In this document: piece after piece, positions 40,003 through 47,626 of the stretch | Layout of the letters: the number at the start of each line of letters is the position of its first letter | Numbering within the stretch: the stretch's first letter is position 1 | From: Bacillus sp. MYb209 | GTDB lineage: Bacteria; Bacillota; Bacilli; Bacillales; Bacillaceae_G | Direction: 5' to 3' | DNA length: 64,000 nucleotides | NCBI RefSeq assembly: GCF_002975175.1 | Contig: NZ_PCNZ01000001.1 | Span: forward strand, 452,187 to 516,186 | The notes under the pieces: generated by a model | Seen by the model: the letters and a program-made list of their open reading frames with translations, nothing else | Told to the model about the DNA's origin: nothing | Database searches by the model: none | Made by a program: the position numbers and the translations under genes

Positions 40003-40137
40003 TTGTACAAAGATAAGGCTGACTCACTAGATCAAGAATGGATTGATTTAATACTTGAAGCTCTAGATGCTGGCATTGCCCTGCAAGATATTGAACACTT
40101 TTTCCAACGTATGAAGCATACGAGCCAGGCTCAATAG
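40003..40137 (+). CDS. sinI: SinI, antagonist of SinR
   Basis: 44-aa protein that binds SinR and lifts repression of biofilm genes. It contains the SinI/SinR interaction helix DQEWIDLILEALDAGIALQD and a second helix HFFQRMK. TTG start at 40003 after GGGAGGAATTACAT. sinR follows after 79 bases. Confidence 0.93.
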   Translation: MYKDKADSLDQEWIDLILEALDAGIALQDIEHFFQRMKHTSQAQ

Positions 40138-40216
40138 CCTCGTTCTTTTTAACGAAGTTTATGTTATAATAATCACATCATAAGACGACTACATATTGAT
40201 AGAAAGGTGCGCAAAT

Positions 40217-40540
40217 ATGATAGGAGAACGTATAAAACGCCTTCGTTTACAAAAAGGCATTTCACTAACAGAACTCGCCGAAAAAGCTGGTGTAGCTAAA
40301 TCTTACATTAGTTCTATAGAACGGAATTTACAAAAAAACCCTTCCATTCAGTTTCTTGAAAAAATTTCAGCTGTTCTACAAATTCCAGTTGATACTTTAC
40401 TTCACGATGAAACAACATCAGAAAGTCATCTAGACTCCGAATGGACACAACTCGTTAAAGATGCGATGAGCTCCGGTGTCTCAAAAGAACAGTTTCGTGA
40501 ATTTCTCGAATTTACACAATGGAAGAAAAATCAACAATAA
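40217..40540 (+). CDS. sinR: SinR, biofilm master repressor
   Basis: 107-aa repressor. XRE helix-turn-helix in residues 1-60 (IGERIKRLRLQKGISLTELA, KSYISSIERN) and a C-terminal SinI-binding hook (SEWTQLVKDAMSSGVSKEQF). It represses sipW-tasA and calY by binding GTTCTYT-type sites, three candidate forms of which lie downstream at 41305, 42593 and 44006. ATG at 40217 after AAAGGTG; an earlier in-frame start lacks a site. Confidence 0.95.
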   Translation: MIGERIKRLRLQKGISLTELAEKAGVAKSYISSIERNLQKNPSIQFLEKISAVLQIPVDTLLHDETTSESHLDSEWTQLVKDAMSSGVSKEQFREFLEFTQWKKNQQ

Positions 40541-40547
40541 TACATAT

Positions 40548-40584
40548 GAAAGAGTGCTTAAAACGGGCACTTCTTTTTTTCTTT
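40548..40584 (+). terminator. Terminator of sinIR
   Basis: AAGAGTGC / GCACTTCTT stem with one bulge followed by seven T. Confidence 0.75.
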
Positions 40585-40617
40585 ATAAAAAAAAGCGGGG
40601 AATCCCCGCTTTTTGAT
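40585..40617 (-). terminator. Terminator of calY
   Basis: AAAAAGCGGGG / CCCCGCTTTTT stem, facing the calY transcript on the minus strand but symmetrical enough to serve both. Confidence 0.9.
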
Positions 40618-40620
40618 TTA

Positions 40621-41214
40621 TTATTTTTCTTCTCCAGCTTCTTGGTTAGCATTGAATGTCCACTCTAAATTCAATGAATCACCTTGGAAAATATTTTGAT
40701 CTTTTTCATTTTCTACGAATTCAAACTGTACCCATAGGTAATCCTCTGTGCCAGCCTCTAATCCACCCTTTTCTCCCCACTCAGGAGCAAAGATGTCTTT
40801 AGCTAAAAGATCTGGATCAACATTTTGTAAATCAGCTAAAGTTGTTTCATATACAGGCTCACTTTGCTTATCCCAGTTCCAAAGGAATTTCACTTTAATA
40901 TGCTTACCAAAGTCTTCACCAGCATTATCGTTTTTTGCATCTGTAACAGTGTACTTTGTCGCTAATTTAACATCTTTAATTGTTAAATTACCATCGTTCT
41001 TTAATAAGAACTCTTTCTTAACAGAATCCCCTGGTTTTAAATCTTTAATATCTACAAGCGTTTTAGGGTTTAATGTAAGATCTAACGTCCCAGCTGCAAA
41101 TGTATTATTTGACACTTCTTTATCACTAAAGAATGCAAATGTTCCTCCACCAATTAAAGATAACCCCAATGCTGCTGATGCAACTCCCATACCTAATTTC
41201 TTTTTCAGACTCAC
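40621..41214 (-). CDS. calY: Camelysin CalY, TasA-family matrix protein
   Basis: 197-aa secreted cell-surface protein, described as camelysin and as a second biofilm fibre subunit in B. cereus. The SipW-type signal (LGMGVASAALGLSLIGGGTF) ends AFFSDKEVSNN, then a beta-rich TasA/camelysin domain. Start is GTG at 41214, eight bases after GGGGG; 197 aa is the usual length. Its own promoter region with a GTTC-N8-GAAC site lies upstream. Confidence 0.94.
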   Translation of the reverse strand: MSLKKKLGMGVASAALGLSLIGGGTFAFFSDKEVSNNTFAAGTLDLTLNPKTLVDIKDLKPGDSVKKEFLLKNDGNLTIKDVKLATKYTVTDAKNDNAGEDFGKHIKVKFLWNWDKQSEPVYETTLADLQNVDPDLLAKDIFAPEWGEKGGLEAGTEDYLWVQFEFVENEKDQNIFQGDSLNLEWTFNANQEAGEEK

Positions 41215-41324
41215 AATCAATTCCCCCTAGCTGTTTTTTGTATTTTTATCTCTTATTTCAAAATAAGAGGTGTAACTAAAACTATATTAGCTTAGCTAAT
41301 ATTTGTTCTTTTTAAAAACCTTAA

Positions 41325-41340
41325 GTTCATTATAACGAAC
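41325..41340 (-). promoter_or_regulatory. SinR-like operator of calY
   Basis: GTTCATTATAACGAAC is an inverted GTTC / GAAC pair with N8 spacing. A nearby GTTCTTTTT at 41305 also fits the SinR half-site GTTCTYT. Confidence 0.55.
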
Positions 41341-41427
41341 AAATCTATATAAGTACAATGTATTTTTTGATTATTTTTATTTCTCAATATTTTTTCCTTT
41401 TTTCAGAAAATTACGTAGGAATAAAAT

Positions 41428-41540
41428 AAGACTTTAATCCGTGTTTTCCTGTCCATCCCCACTGATTATTAACCTTCACCAAGTGGTGGGCTGCCAACTA
41501 ACTTCCTCACATTCGTTAAATTTTTGGGTGAAGGCCTTAT
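41428..41540 (-). repeat. Dispersed repeat, copy B (bcr-like), inverted
   Basis: On the minus strand it reads GAGGAAGTTA ... GGTTAATAATCAGTGGGGATGGACA ... GGATTAAAGTCTTA, matching copies A and C in order but lacking their TATCCCGC start. Confidence 0.7.
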
Positions 41541-41570
41541 ACCCACGAATAGTGAAATAAGAAAAACAAA

Positions 41571-41608
41571 GCAAATAGGTGAGTAGTAGGGCTCTCTCAC
41601 CTATTTGC
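41571..41608 (-). terminator. Terminator of the repeat-rich matrix gene
   Basis: 13-bp perfect stem GCAAATAGGTGAG / CTCACCTATTTGC followed on the minus strand by TTTGTTTTTC. Confidence 0.85.
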
Positions 41609-41661
41609 CTTATGATTGTATTTATTCCTTCCGAAATGCTGCTGTATTTTACTTACTATTC

Positions 41662-42567
41662 CTATTTCTTCTGTTCTTCTTGTTTCTTACTTTCTTCTAG
41701 CTTTTTTGCTTCTTCCTGTTTCTTACTCTCTTCTAGCTTTTTCGCCTCTTCTTGCTTCTTACTCTCTTCTAGTTTTTTCGCCTCTTCCTGTTTCTTACTC
41801 TCTTCTAGCTTTTTCGCTTCTTCTTGCTTCTTACTCTCTTCTAGCTTTTTCGCTTCTTCTTGCTTCTTACTCTCTTCTAGCTTTTTCGCTTCTTCTTGCT
41901 TCTTACTCTCTTCTAGCTTTTTCGCTTCTTCTTGCTTCTTACTCTCTTCTAGCTTTTTCGCTTCTTCTTGCTTCTTACTCTCTTCTAGTTTCTTTTGCTT
42001 CTCAGCCTCACTCACTTGCTTTGCTGTTTCATCCACTAATAATTTCTCAAAAGCTTGAACTTGTCTATCAATCACCTGTAAATTAACTTCTTTATCAACA
42101 TACTCACAGTTTTCTTTAACTATATGAAAACCAGCATTCACATACGAGAATACTTGCTTATTAGATTCACTTTCATTTTCCTTTAACTCTTCTTGCGCTT
42201 TGTTATACGGACTTTCTATTGATACATATACTTTTTGTAATAGTTCTCTCTCAGCAGCTATTTTCTCACGCCCTTGCTTCCACGTAACAAGCACCTGTTC
42301 TAACTCTTGAGTGGAAGTGAAAGTTAATTTCGATTTCATCTCTTCATACTCATGCAAAATAACTTCCTTATGTTGCTTAGCTTGCTGTGTTAACTGATCA
42401 ACTGTTTTTGGAAAAATACTTGCTGTAGAAATAGTAGCCTGCACTTTCGTCTCATGAATGAAAGCTGCCTCTGTATAAGTCATCATTTGAGAACCTAAAT
42501 AAAAAGTAATAGAGCACAAACATGGCAATATAAGCATCTTTTTGAATTTGCGAGGTGTCTTCAGCAT
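41662..42567 (-). CDS. Biofilm matrix protein with 12-residue Lys/Glu repeats (BC_1280-like)
   Basis: 301-aa protein between calY and tasA, the position of B. cereus BC_1280, reported as needed for biofilm formation. It has an N-terminal hydrophobic signal or anchor (ILPCLCSITFYLGSQMM) and a helical middle of about 170 residues. The C-terminus is nine near-identical copies of a 12-residue unit (KKLEESKKQEEA), which will form a long charged helix. Repeat number is likely to vary between strains. A SinR-type palindrome lies just upstream (42593-42608). Confidence 0.85.
   Translation of the reverse strand: MLKTPRKFKKMLILPCLCSITFYLGSQMMTYTEAAFIHETKVQATISTASIFPKTVDQLTQQAKQHKEVILHEYEEMKSKLTFTSTQELEQVLVTWKQGREKIAAERELLQKVYVSIESPYNKAQEELKENESESNKQVFSYVNAGFHIVKENCEYVDKEVNLQVIDRQVQAFEKLLVDETAKQVSEAEKQKKLEESKKQEEAKKLEESKKQEEAKKLEESKKQEEAKKLEESKKQEEAKKLEESKKQEEAKKLEESKKQEEAKKLEESKKQEEAKKLEESKKQEEAKKLEESKKQEEQKK
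41674..41997 (-). repeat. Nine tandem 36-bp coding repeats
   Basis: The hexamer TTCTAG recurs nine times at 36-base spacing between 41695 and 41983. Units differ only by a few silent or near-silent changes (for example GCC/GCT, CTG/TTG), with the most identical units in the middle, as expected of recent slippage. Confidence 0.95.
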
Positions 42568-42592
42568 TTTAATCTCTCCTATCGAACAACTT

Positions 42593-42608
42593 GTTCTTTA
42601 TCAAGAAC
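42593..42608 (-). promoter_or_regulatory. SinR-like operator of the repeat-rich matrix gene
   Basis: GTTCTTTATCAAGAAC, a perfect GTTCTT-N4-AAGAAC palindrome, 26 bases upstream of the start codon. Confidence 0.65.
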
Positions 42609-42683
42609 TATAACTTTATTATAATAAAGTGAATTACAAAATGATATAAAAATTATGTTTCTTTTTACATTTCTCTTTTAACA

Positions 42684-42721
42684 CAAAAAGAGACTACCAC
42701 TTTTGATAGTCTCTTTTTGTT
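42684..42721 (-). terminator. Terminator of sipW-tasA
   Basis: AAAAAGAGACTA / TAGTCTCTTTTT stem between tasA and the next gene. Confidence 0.87.
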
Positions 42722-42728
42722 GTCATTA

Positions 42729-43316
42729 TTATTTCGTTTCACCATCGCCTTGCTGTGCATCAAACGTCCAAGTTAATTGTAACTTATCGCCTTGGAATTC
42801 ATTTTGATCTTTTTTATTATCAACGAATTCAAATTTCACTTTGAATTTATCAGATTTACCTGCAGAAATACCTTTTTCATCCCAGAACCAAGCAGCTAAA
42901 TCATTATTTACTGCTGTAAGTGTATCACCCTTCAATTTATCTAATGTAGTTTCTTTCACAATCGTCTCATGCTTATCTACATTTTTTAAGAATGTTACTT
43001 TAATATGTTTACCAAAATCATCTTTATTATCTTTCTTCGTATCTTCTACGCTATAGTCTGTTTTTAATAGAACCTTTTTAATATCTAAAGAACCTTTATT
43101 TTCTAGTTTAAATTCTTTTTCAATTGTATCACCAGGTTTTAAATTCGATACATTAACAACTGTTGATGGATTTAATGATAAATCAAGCGTACCAGCCGCA
43201 AATGTATTATTTGACACTTCTTTATCGCTAAAGAATGCAAATGTTCCTCCACCAACTAATGCTGCTCCTAGTACTGCTGATGCGATACCCATCCCTAATT
43301 TTTTCTTTAAAGTCAT
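42729..43316 (-). CDS. tasA: TasA amyloid-like biofilm fibre protein
   Basis: 195-aa major matrix fibre subunit, paralogous to CalY: same AFFSDKEVSNNTFAAGTLDL block after a SipW-type signal peptide. The ATG at 43316 follows GGGGGATTTGGAC; the frame extends upstream without need. It is second in sipW-tasA with a 63-base gap and no terminator. Numerous Asp/Lys residues and an absence of cysteine are typical. Confidence 0.94.
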   Translation of the reverse strand: MTLKKKLGMGIASAVLGAALVGGGTFAFFSDKEVSNNTFAAGTLDLSLNPSTVVNVSNLKPGDTIEKEFKLENKGSLDIKKVLLKTDYSVEDTKKDNKDDFGKHIKVTFLKNVDKHETIVKETTLDKLKGDTLTAVNNDLAAWFWDEKGISAGKSDKFKVKFEFVDNKKDQNEFQGDKLQLTWTFDAQQGDGETK

Positions 43317-43379
43317 GTCCAAATCCCCCATAATATATATATTTGTTAATTTCCTAGTAGGAAATTATAACTAAGATAA

Positions 43380-43949
43380 CTAGACGGATTGTTCTACTTT
43401 TTTATCTTTCTTTTCCCCGTCGATGCTACGAATAGCGCCAAAAATAGAAATCGCGGAATAGCCAAGTAAAAAGACTCCTGGAATAATAAGAAGTAATGCT
43501 GCTCCCGCCTTTGAACTCGCATAATTCAGTCCATAACCAACGTATGGAACTGTAATATCTGCATATTTTCCGATTACATTTTCTGCAAGTACTGGTGCTA
43601 AATCTGGTCCGTTGTTGTTATCCCCTTTTGTTTCATACATTACTTTTCCATTTGTATCTTTCACACCGATAATACGGTGAGTGACAATTTTTTCATCTTT
43701 CTCTTTAAAGGTAATAACATCACCTTTTTGATATTTAGAACCATCTTTCGTTGGCTCTATCGCAATGATTGACCCTGTCAAAAATGTTGGTTCCATCGAT
43801 CCTGAAAGAACGCTCTTAAATTGATATCCCATCACTGTTGGATCCCCGCCACTCGCTTTTGAAGAAATAACTACAAAAGCTAAACAAACCATTACCGCAA
43901 ATAAAACAAATGAGATAACGTTGCTAATCACCTTCCAAATTAATTTCAT
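43380..43949 (-). CDS. sipW: ER-type signal peptidase SipW
   Basis: 189-aa membrane protease that removes the signal peptides of TasA and CalY. TM helices near 8-30 and 150-175. Catalytic Ser in SVLSGSMEPTF and His in EKIVTHRIIG, the Ser-His arrangement of eukaryote-like signal peptidases in place of the bacterial Ser-Lys. The ATG at 43949 follows GAGAGGGAGA; a longer frame to 44105 has no site and runs across the operator. Confidence 0.94.
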   Translation of the reverse strand: MKLIWKVISNVISFVLFAVMVCLAFVVISSKASGGDPTVMGYQFKSVLSGSMEPTFLTGSIIAIEPTKDGSKYQKGDVITFKEKDEKIVTHRIIGVKDTNGKVMYETKGDNNNGPDLAPVLAENVIGKYADITVPYVGYGLNYASSKAGAALLLIIPGVFLLGYSAISIFGAIRSIDGEKKDKKVEQSV

Positions 43950-44005
43950 CGTCTCTCTCCCTCTCCGTTGTTTTATATTATTTGAAGTATGCAATATACA
44001 CTTTC

Positions 44006-44021
44006 GTTCTTTAACAAGAAC
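44006..44021 (-). promoter_or_regulatory. SinR-like operator of sipW-tasA
   Basis: GTTCTTTAACAAGAAC, the same 16-bp GTTCTT-N4-AAGAAC palindrome as at 42593, about 57 bases upstream of sipW. Confidence 0.7.
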
Positions 44022-44102
44022 ACAAGTAAATAATATAACGAACATAACGGAAATGCAATAAGAAAATTTACAATTATTAGTTATTTTACAGGGATATATG
44101 AA

Positions 44103-44140
44103 CACAAAAAAGACCGTGACAAAATCTCATCACAGTCTCC
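44103..44140 (-). terminator. Terminator of the carboxypeptidase gene
   Basis: GACTGTGA / TCACGGTC stem with one G-T pair and a six-T tail on the minus strand. Confidence 0.8.
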
Positions 44141-44151
44141 ATACTAACAAT

Positions 44152-45438
44152 TTATTTCTCTTCTGATTTCATTCCTTGTTTATTTCGACGCAGCACTACA
44201 TATAAAATGGCTCCAAATAATACAATCGCACCTATCCCAACACTTATCACTTTCACATTGGATTCCTTTACTTCAGGTGCTACGGTATCTTTTTTAGGCA
44301 TCGCAAACGTAACATCTTCTTTTGAAAGAACATTTATAGTCGCAATCGTTTGATTATTTTTTATAATATCTACCGTACCAACTACTTCACCGCGATGAAT
44401 TCCTTTTTGGTACAAAGATTCTTTATCCACTGAATTAACCCGAAAAGCCGTTTTTACATTTTTCCCTTCATCTTTCTTCAACATAAGCTCAGCACTTTTT
44501 TCGAGCTCAGAATCAACATCTTTATTTAAATACGTTGTCTTTTGATGCCAACTATGTTTATCGAGTACCGTTTGCTTCGTAAATTGCCCAAAAGAATATT
44601 CCGCCATCTGCTTCAAATCTTCATAAATTTCAGGTCTTTGAGAAGCCATTACTACATTTATAATACGATTTCCATCCTTCTCATTTAATAAAACGAGCGT
44701 ATTGCGCGCTTCATTCGTAAATCCTGTCTTACCACCAATGCTATATGGATTTTCAAAATAAGTAGACTTATTAAAAATAGACACTGTTTGCGTAGATGTC
44801 GTAACCGTCGTTCTTTTCGTATTCATCGCTTGTAAAATTTCAGGATACTTTTGCACACCTCTTGTAATCATTGCCATATCATATGGCGTCGTATAATGAT
44901 TTGGATCATGCAATCCATTTGGCGTTACAAAATGGCTATCTTTAGCCCCTAATTGCTTCGCCTTTTCATTCATCATATTAGCGAAATTTTCAACACTTCC
45001 TCCAATACGCTCCGCAATCGCATACGACACATCATTCGCACTCAGCACCATTAAAATCATAAGTGCAGTATTTCTATTAATAGTCTCACCAGGTTGAAAC
45101 TCAATTTGATAATTACTCTTCTCTTGATCTAATGCTAATCGTGAAAACGTAAATTGATCCTCTGGCTTCGTATGCTCCATCAATAAAATCGCCGTTAACA
45201 CTTTCGTCATACTAGCAGGGAACGCACGATGATGTGCATTTTTGTCGTACAACATATCTCCTGTTTTCGCATCAATCGTAGTCGCAAACTGACTAAAAAC
45301 ATTCGGCCCTTCCGCAGGTGGAGGTGCCACTTGCTCCGGATTTACTCCAATATTCGTCTCAGCATATAACGTCATAGGTGTCAAAAAAAATAAACAAATA
45401 ACCATAATAAAAACCGAAATTTCCTTAAAATTTACCAT
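44152..45438 (-). CDS. Serine D-Ala-D-Ala carboxypeptidase (PBP5-like)
   Basis: Low-molecular-weight penicillin-binding protein of 428 aa that trims the terminal D-Ala from peptidoglycan stem peptides. A signal peptide ends near TLYAE. Active-site SMTK (Ser about 76), SAN in LSANDVSYA, and KTG in SIGGKTGF. It has a PBP5_C-like beta domain (about 290-375) and, unusually, a C-terminal TM helix with a basic cytosolic tail in place of an amphipathic anchor. ATG at 45438 after AAGGGAGAG. Confidence 0.92.
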   Translation of the reverse strand: MVNFKEISVFIMVICLFFLTPMTLYAETNIGVNPEQVAPPPAEGPNVFSQFATTIDAKTGDMLYDKNAHHRAFPASMTKVLTAILLMEHTKPEDQFTFSRLALDQEKSNYQIEFQPGETINRNTALMILMVLSANDVSYAIAERIGGSVENFANMMNEKAKQLGAKDSHFVTPNGLHDPNHYTTPYDMAMITRGVQKYPEILQAMNTKRTTVTTSTQTVSIFNKSTYFENPYSIGGKTGFTNEARNTLVLLNEKDGNRIINVVMASQRPEIYEDLKQMAEYSFGQFTKQTVLDKHSWHQKTTYLNKDVDSELEKSAELMLKKDEGKNVKTAFRVNSVDKESLYQKGIHRGEVVGTVDIIKNNQTIATINVLSKEDVTFAMPKKDTVAPEVKESNVKVISVGIGAIVLFGAILYVVLRRNKQGMKSEEK

Positions 45439-45591
45439 ATGACTCTCCCTTTTCACTTTACTTTCACATTCTATAAAATAACTCTACCAATCTATATGTA
45501 ATTTGTATTAAATTGAAAGAATATTCACTTTTTTACTATATCACACTTTAACGATAAGGAACATAAATATACAATAAAAAATAAGAAGGAA

Positions 45592-45819
45592 TTACTCTTT
45601 CTTATCCTTCTCATCAATCAACGAATCTATTAACTTTTGCCCAGCTTCCTCAGCCGTAATCTCATCCGTCATACCCATAAATGACCAACCTTTAGAATCG
45701 ACCCACTCAACGAACTCTTGCAAAAACTCATCATGCGTCACATCCACATCAAGAATCGAACCATCAATCGAAATCGTTCTATTTCTAGACACACGCATCT
45801 TAAACGTTTTTCTTACCAT
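45592..45819 (-). CDS. Uncharacterised protein, 75 aa
   Basis: Not recognised. The first 35 residues look like two beta strands (TFKMRVSRNRTISIDGSIL), then acidic helices ending LIDEKDKKE. It has no signal or membrane part. ATG follows GGGAGAATAATTGTA. A lone gene facing an AT-rich gap on each side. Confidence 0.6.
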   Translation of the reverse strand: MVRKTFKMRVSRNRTISIDGSILDVDVTHDEFLQEFVEWVDSKGWSFMGMTDEITAEEAGQKLIDSLIDEKDKKE

Positions 45820-46103
45820 TACAATTATTCTCCCTCTACTCCTGAATATTTATAAATATCTTGTACTTCTTTTATACATGATTTCTTGAAAATTGTAAAA
45901 AGGATATATTGGCCAATTTGCATATTAAAAATGAAAATCTCTTATTATATAACCCTCACACTACATTCATTTGGTCATAAATTACGGAATACATCCATAT
46001 AAAAAAAACAAAACACCTTACATTATATCACATCAAACACACTTGACTTTAGTACAATAAAATGGAATATATTAGAAAATACCTTAAAATGAGGAGGAAC
46101 TCC

Positions 46104-46328
46104 ATGGCGCGTTGTACATATTGTAAAACGAAGTGGAAAGTAAAAGATGTATGGTCGCTTCTCATAACATTCGAAAAAGATTGTCCGTATTGTTTCGGAA
46201 GACAATATCTATCAAAGAAAACATTGAACGCTATGCCAGAACTTATAAGCTTACCTTTACACTTCTTATTCCCTTTTCTTGTCGATTTAAGTGATAAAAG
46301 TCCTTTGGATTGGTATCGGAAATCATAA
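46104..46328 (+). CDS. CxxC-x20-CxxC zinc-ribbon protein (TIGR04104-like)
   Basis: 74-aa protein with CTYC (residues 4-7) and CPYC (about 29-32) separated by some 21 residues. This matches a Bacillaceae family named for this spacing. The C-terminal part is moderately hydrophobic (ISLPLHFLFPFLVDL), possibly membrane associated. ATG at 46104 after GAGGAGGAACTCC. Function unknown. Confidence 0.7.
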   Translation: MARCTYCKTKWKVKDVWSLLITFEKDCPYCFGRQYLSKKTLNAMPELISLPLHFLFPFLVDLSDKSPLDWYRKS

Positions 46329-46441
46329 TATAACAGGTTTATTCAAAATCCACTTTCAATTAAATGCTCTTCTTATATATTCCTTAATACACTACTAGCG
46401 TGATTCCAAATACATTACCTTTAAAAGATTGCTATAAAATA

Positions 46442-46470
46442 TTGTAAAATTTCAGTTAATTATATATAAT
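46442..46470 (+). promoter_or_regulatory. Promoter of tRNA-Val
   Basis: TTGTAA and TATAAT are separated by exactly 17 bases, ending 47 bases upstream of the mature tRNA 5' end. Confidence 0.7.
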
Positions 46471-46517
46471 TGCTTTAGCATAATTATTAAAGATGCTATT
46501 ACATAAGCATTTTTGAA

Positions 46518-46590
46518 GATCCCGTAGCTCAGCAGGGAGAGCGCCACCTTGACAGGGTGGAGGTCGTGAGTTCGAGTCTCTCCGGGGTCA
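46518..46590 (+). tRNA. tRNA-Val (anticodon GAC), island integration target
   Basis: 73-nt cloverleaf. Acceptor GATCCCG / CGGGGTC, D-stem GCTC/GAGC, anticodon arm CCACC-TTGACAG-GGTGG (GAC, valine), T-arm GTGAG-TTCGAGT-CTCTC with a U-U mismatch at the second pair, discriminator A. The terminal CCA is not encoded. Its 3' part from the anticodon arm onward is duplicated at 58348-58394, so the gene was rebuilt by site-specific integration. Confidence 0.93.
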
Positions 46591-46592
46591 TA
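46546..46592 (+). repeat. attL, tRNA-internal end of the island
   Basis: 47 bases starting ACCTTGACAGGGTGG and ending CTCTCCGGGGTCATA. Identical to 58348-58394 except for GT versus AC at two adjacent positions in the T-loop. Confidence 0.9.
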
Positions 46593-46674
46593 CAGTTAGT
46601 TATATCAAGGGTTTGAGTACGTTTCTTAACAATTAAAAATGTTATGGTCATTACCAAACCGGTACGACTAAACG

Positions 46675-46710
46675 AAAACCACTTCGCAAAAAAATGCGGG
46701 GTGGTTTTTT
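46675..46710 (+). terminator. Island-borne terminator downstream of tRNA-Val
   Basis: AAAACCAC-TT-CGC pairs with GCG-GG-GTGGTTTT and is followed by TT. It sits where the tRNA transcript now runs into the island and overlaps the integrase start. Confidence 0.65.
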
Positions 46711-47626
46711 GTTGTTAAAATTTGCTGTCCTTGATTTTTTGGACGATAGAGAGTTTAAGAATGTTACACCGAAAACGCTACAAAGCTATCGGGATATTCT
46801 GAAACAGTTTGAAAATTTCTGTTTAGAACATGATGTTATCAATGTCGAGGATATTACTACAAGTATTATGAAGCGATATATCTTGCATTATCAAAAGAAA
46901 GGAAACAACGCAACCACTACAAACTCTAAGTTGCAACGTATTCGTGCTTTTCTTAATTATATGATTGAATGTGAAGTCATTAAGAATAATCCTGCTAAGA
47001 AAATACAGAAAGCACGAGAAGATGTACGTATTGATGTATTTACGGATTATCACATTAAACAAATGCTTAACTACTATAGAAGGATTAAACAGCGTGAAAA
47101 AACCTTTTACGCATATCGTGACTATTCCATTATCGTTGTTTTACTTGGTACAGGGTTGCGACAATCTGAATTATGTTCCCTAAAGTGGACTGATATTGAC
47201 TTCAAATATCAAACTTTATCTGTATTTGGGAAAAGTCGTAAAAGAGAATCTATTCCTGTTGCCGATAAGGTAATTATGGAGTTAGCGACATACAAAACAT
47301 TTTGCGAACAGATCTTTGTAGAAAAAGGACTTTCAGAATACGTTTTTTCAAACCGTACTAATAAACAATTAACTCCTAATGCGGTACAAAACGTCTTTAA
47401 ACGTCTAGCCAAGATTATGAATTTTAAAGATGTACGTCTTTCCAGCCATACATTTAGACATACATTCTGTCAACGCTGTATCCAATCGGGAATGAGTACA
47501 TTTGCGGTTCAAAGGTTAATGAGACATTCGTCCATAGTAGTAACAGAAAGATACGCAGCTATGTGGGGAAATGACTTAAAAGAACAAAACGACAAGTTTA
47601 ATCCTTTAAATACGATAGATATATAA
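46709..47626 (+). CDS. int: Tyrosine recombinase, island integrase
   Basis: 305-aa site-specific recombinase that would insert and excise the island at tRNA-Val. SAM-like N-terminal core-binding domain (about 1-100). Catalytic domain: GTGLRQSEL (Arg I), a Lys in the FGKSRKRESIPV beta-turn, HTFRHTF (His-x-x-Arg), LMRHSS (His III), and the nucleophile Tyr in VTERYAAM. The start is taken as TTG at 46709, giving MLLKFA, the usual opening for this Bacillus family, after GGGGTGG. An ATG at 46694 lies within the terminator stem. No excisionase gene is evident next to it. Confidence 0.9.
   Translation: MLLKFAVLDFLDDREFKNVTPKTLQSYRDILKQFENFCLEHDVINVEDITTSIMKRYILHYQKKGNNATTTNSKLQRIRAFLNYMIECEVIKNNPAKKIQKAREDVRIDVFTDYHIKQMLNYYRRIKQREKTFYAYRDYSIIVVLLGTGLRQSELCSLKWTDIDFKYQTLSVFGKSRKRESIPVADKVIMELATYKTFCEQIFVEKGLSEYVFSNRTNKQLTPNAVQNVFKRLAKIMNFKDVRLSSHTFRHTFCQRCIQSGMSTFAVQRLMRHSSIVVTERYAAMWGNDLKEQNDKFNPLNTIDI

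Larger units (their letters stand above)
41215..41661. other. calY upstream region and the end of the repeat-rich matrix gene
   Basis: 447 bases. They hold calY promoter sequences with two SinR-like GTTC sites (41305 and 41325-41340), dispersed repeat copy B (41428-41540) and a terminator GCAAATAGGTGAG / CTCACCTATTTGC (41571-41608) for the gene at 41662. No gene is seen. Confidence 0.7.

Noticed and set aside
41674-41997. CRISPR-like array
   Set aside because: The 36-bp repeats are directly adjacent, with no unique spacers, and encode a protein repeat in frame.
41579-42086. Two plus-strand Ser/Leu-rich repeat frames opposite the matrix gene
   Set aside because: Their repetitiveness is only the complement of the 36-bp Lys/Glu repeats; no ribosome site precedes them.
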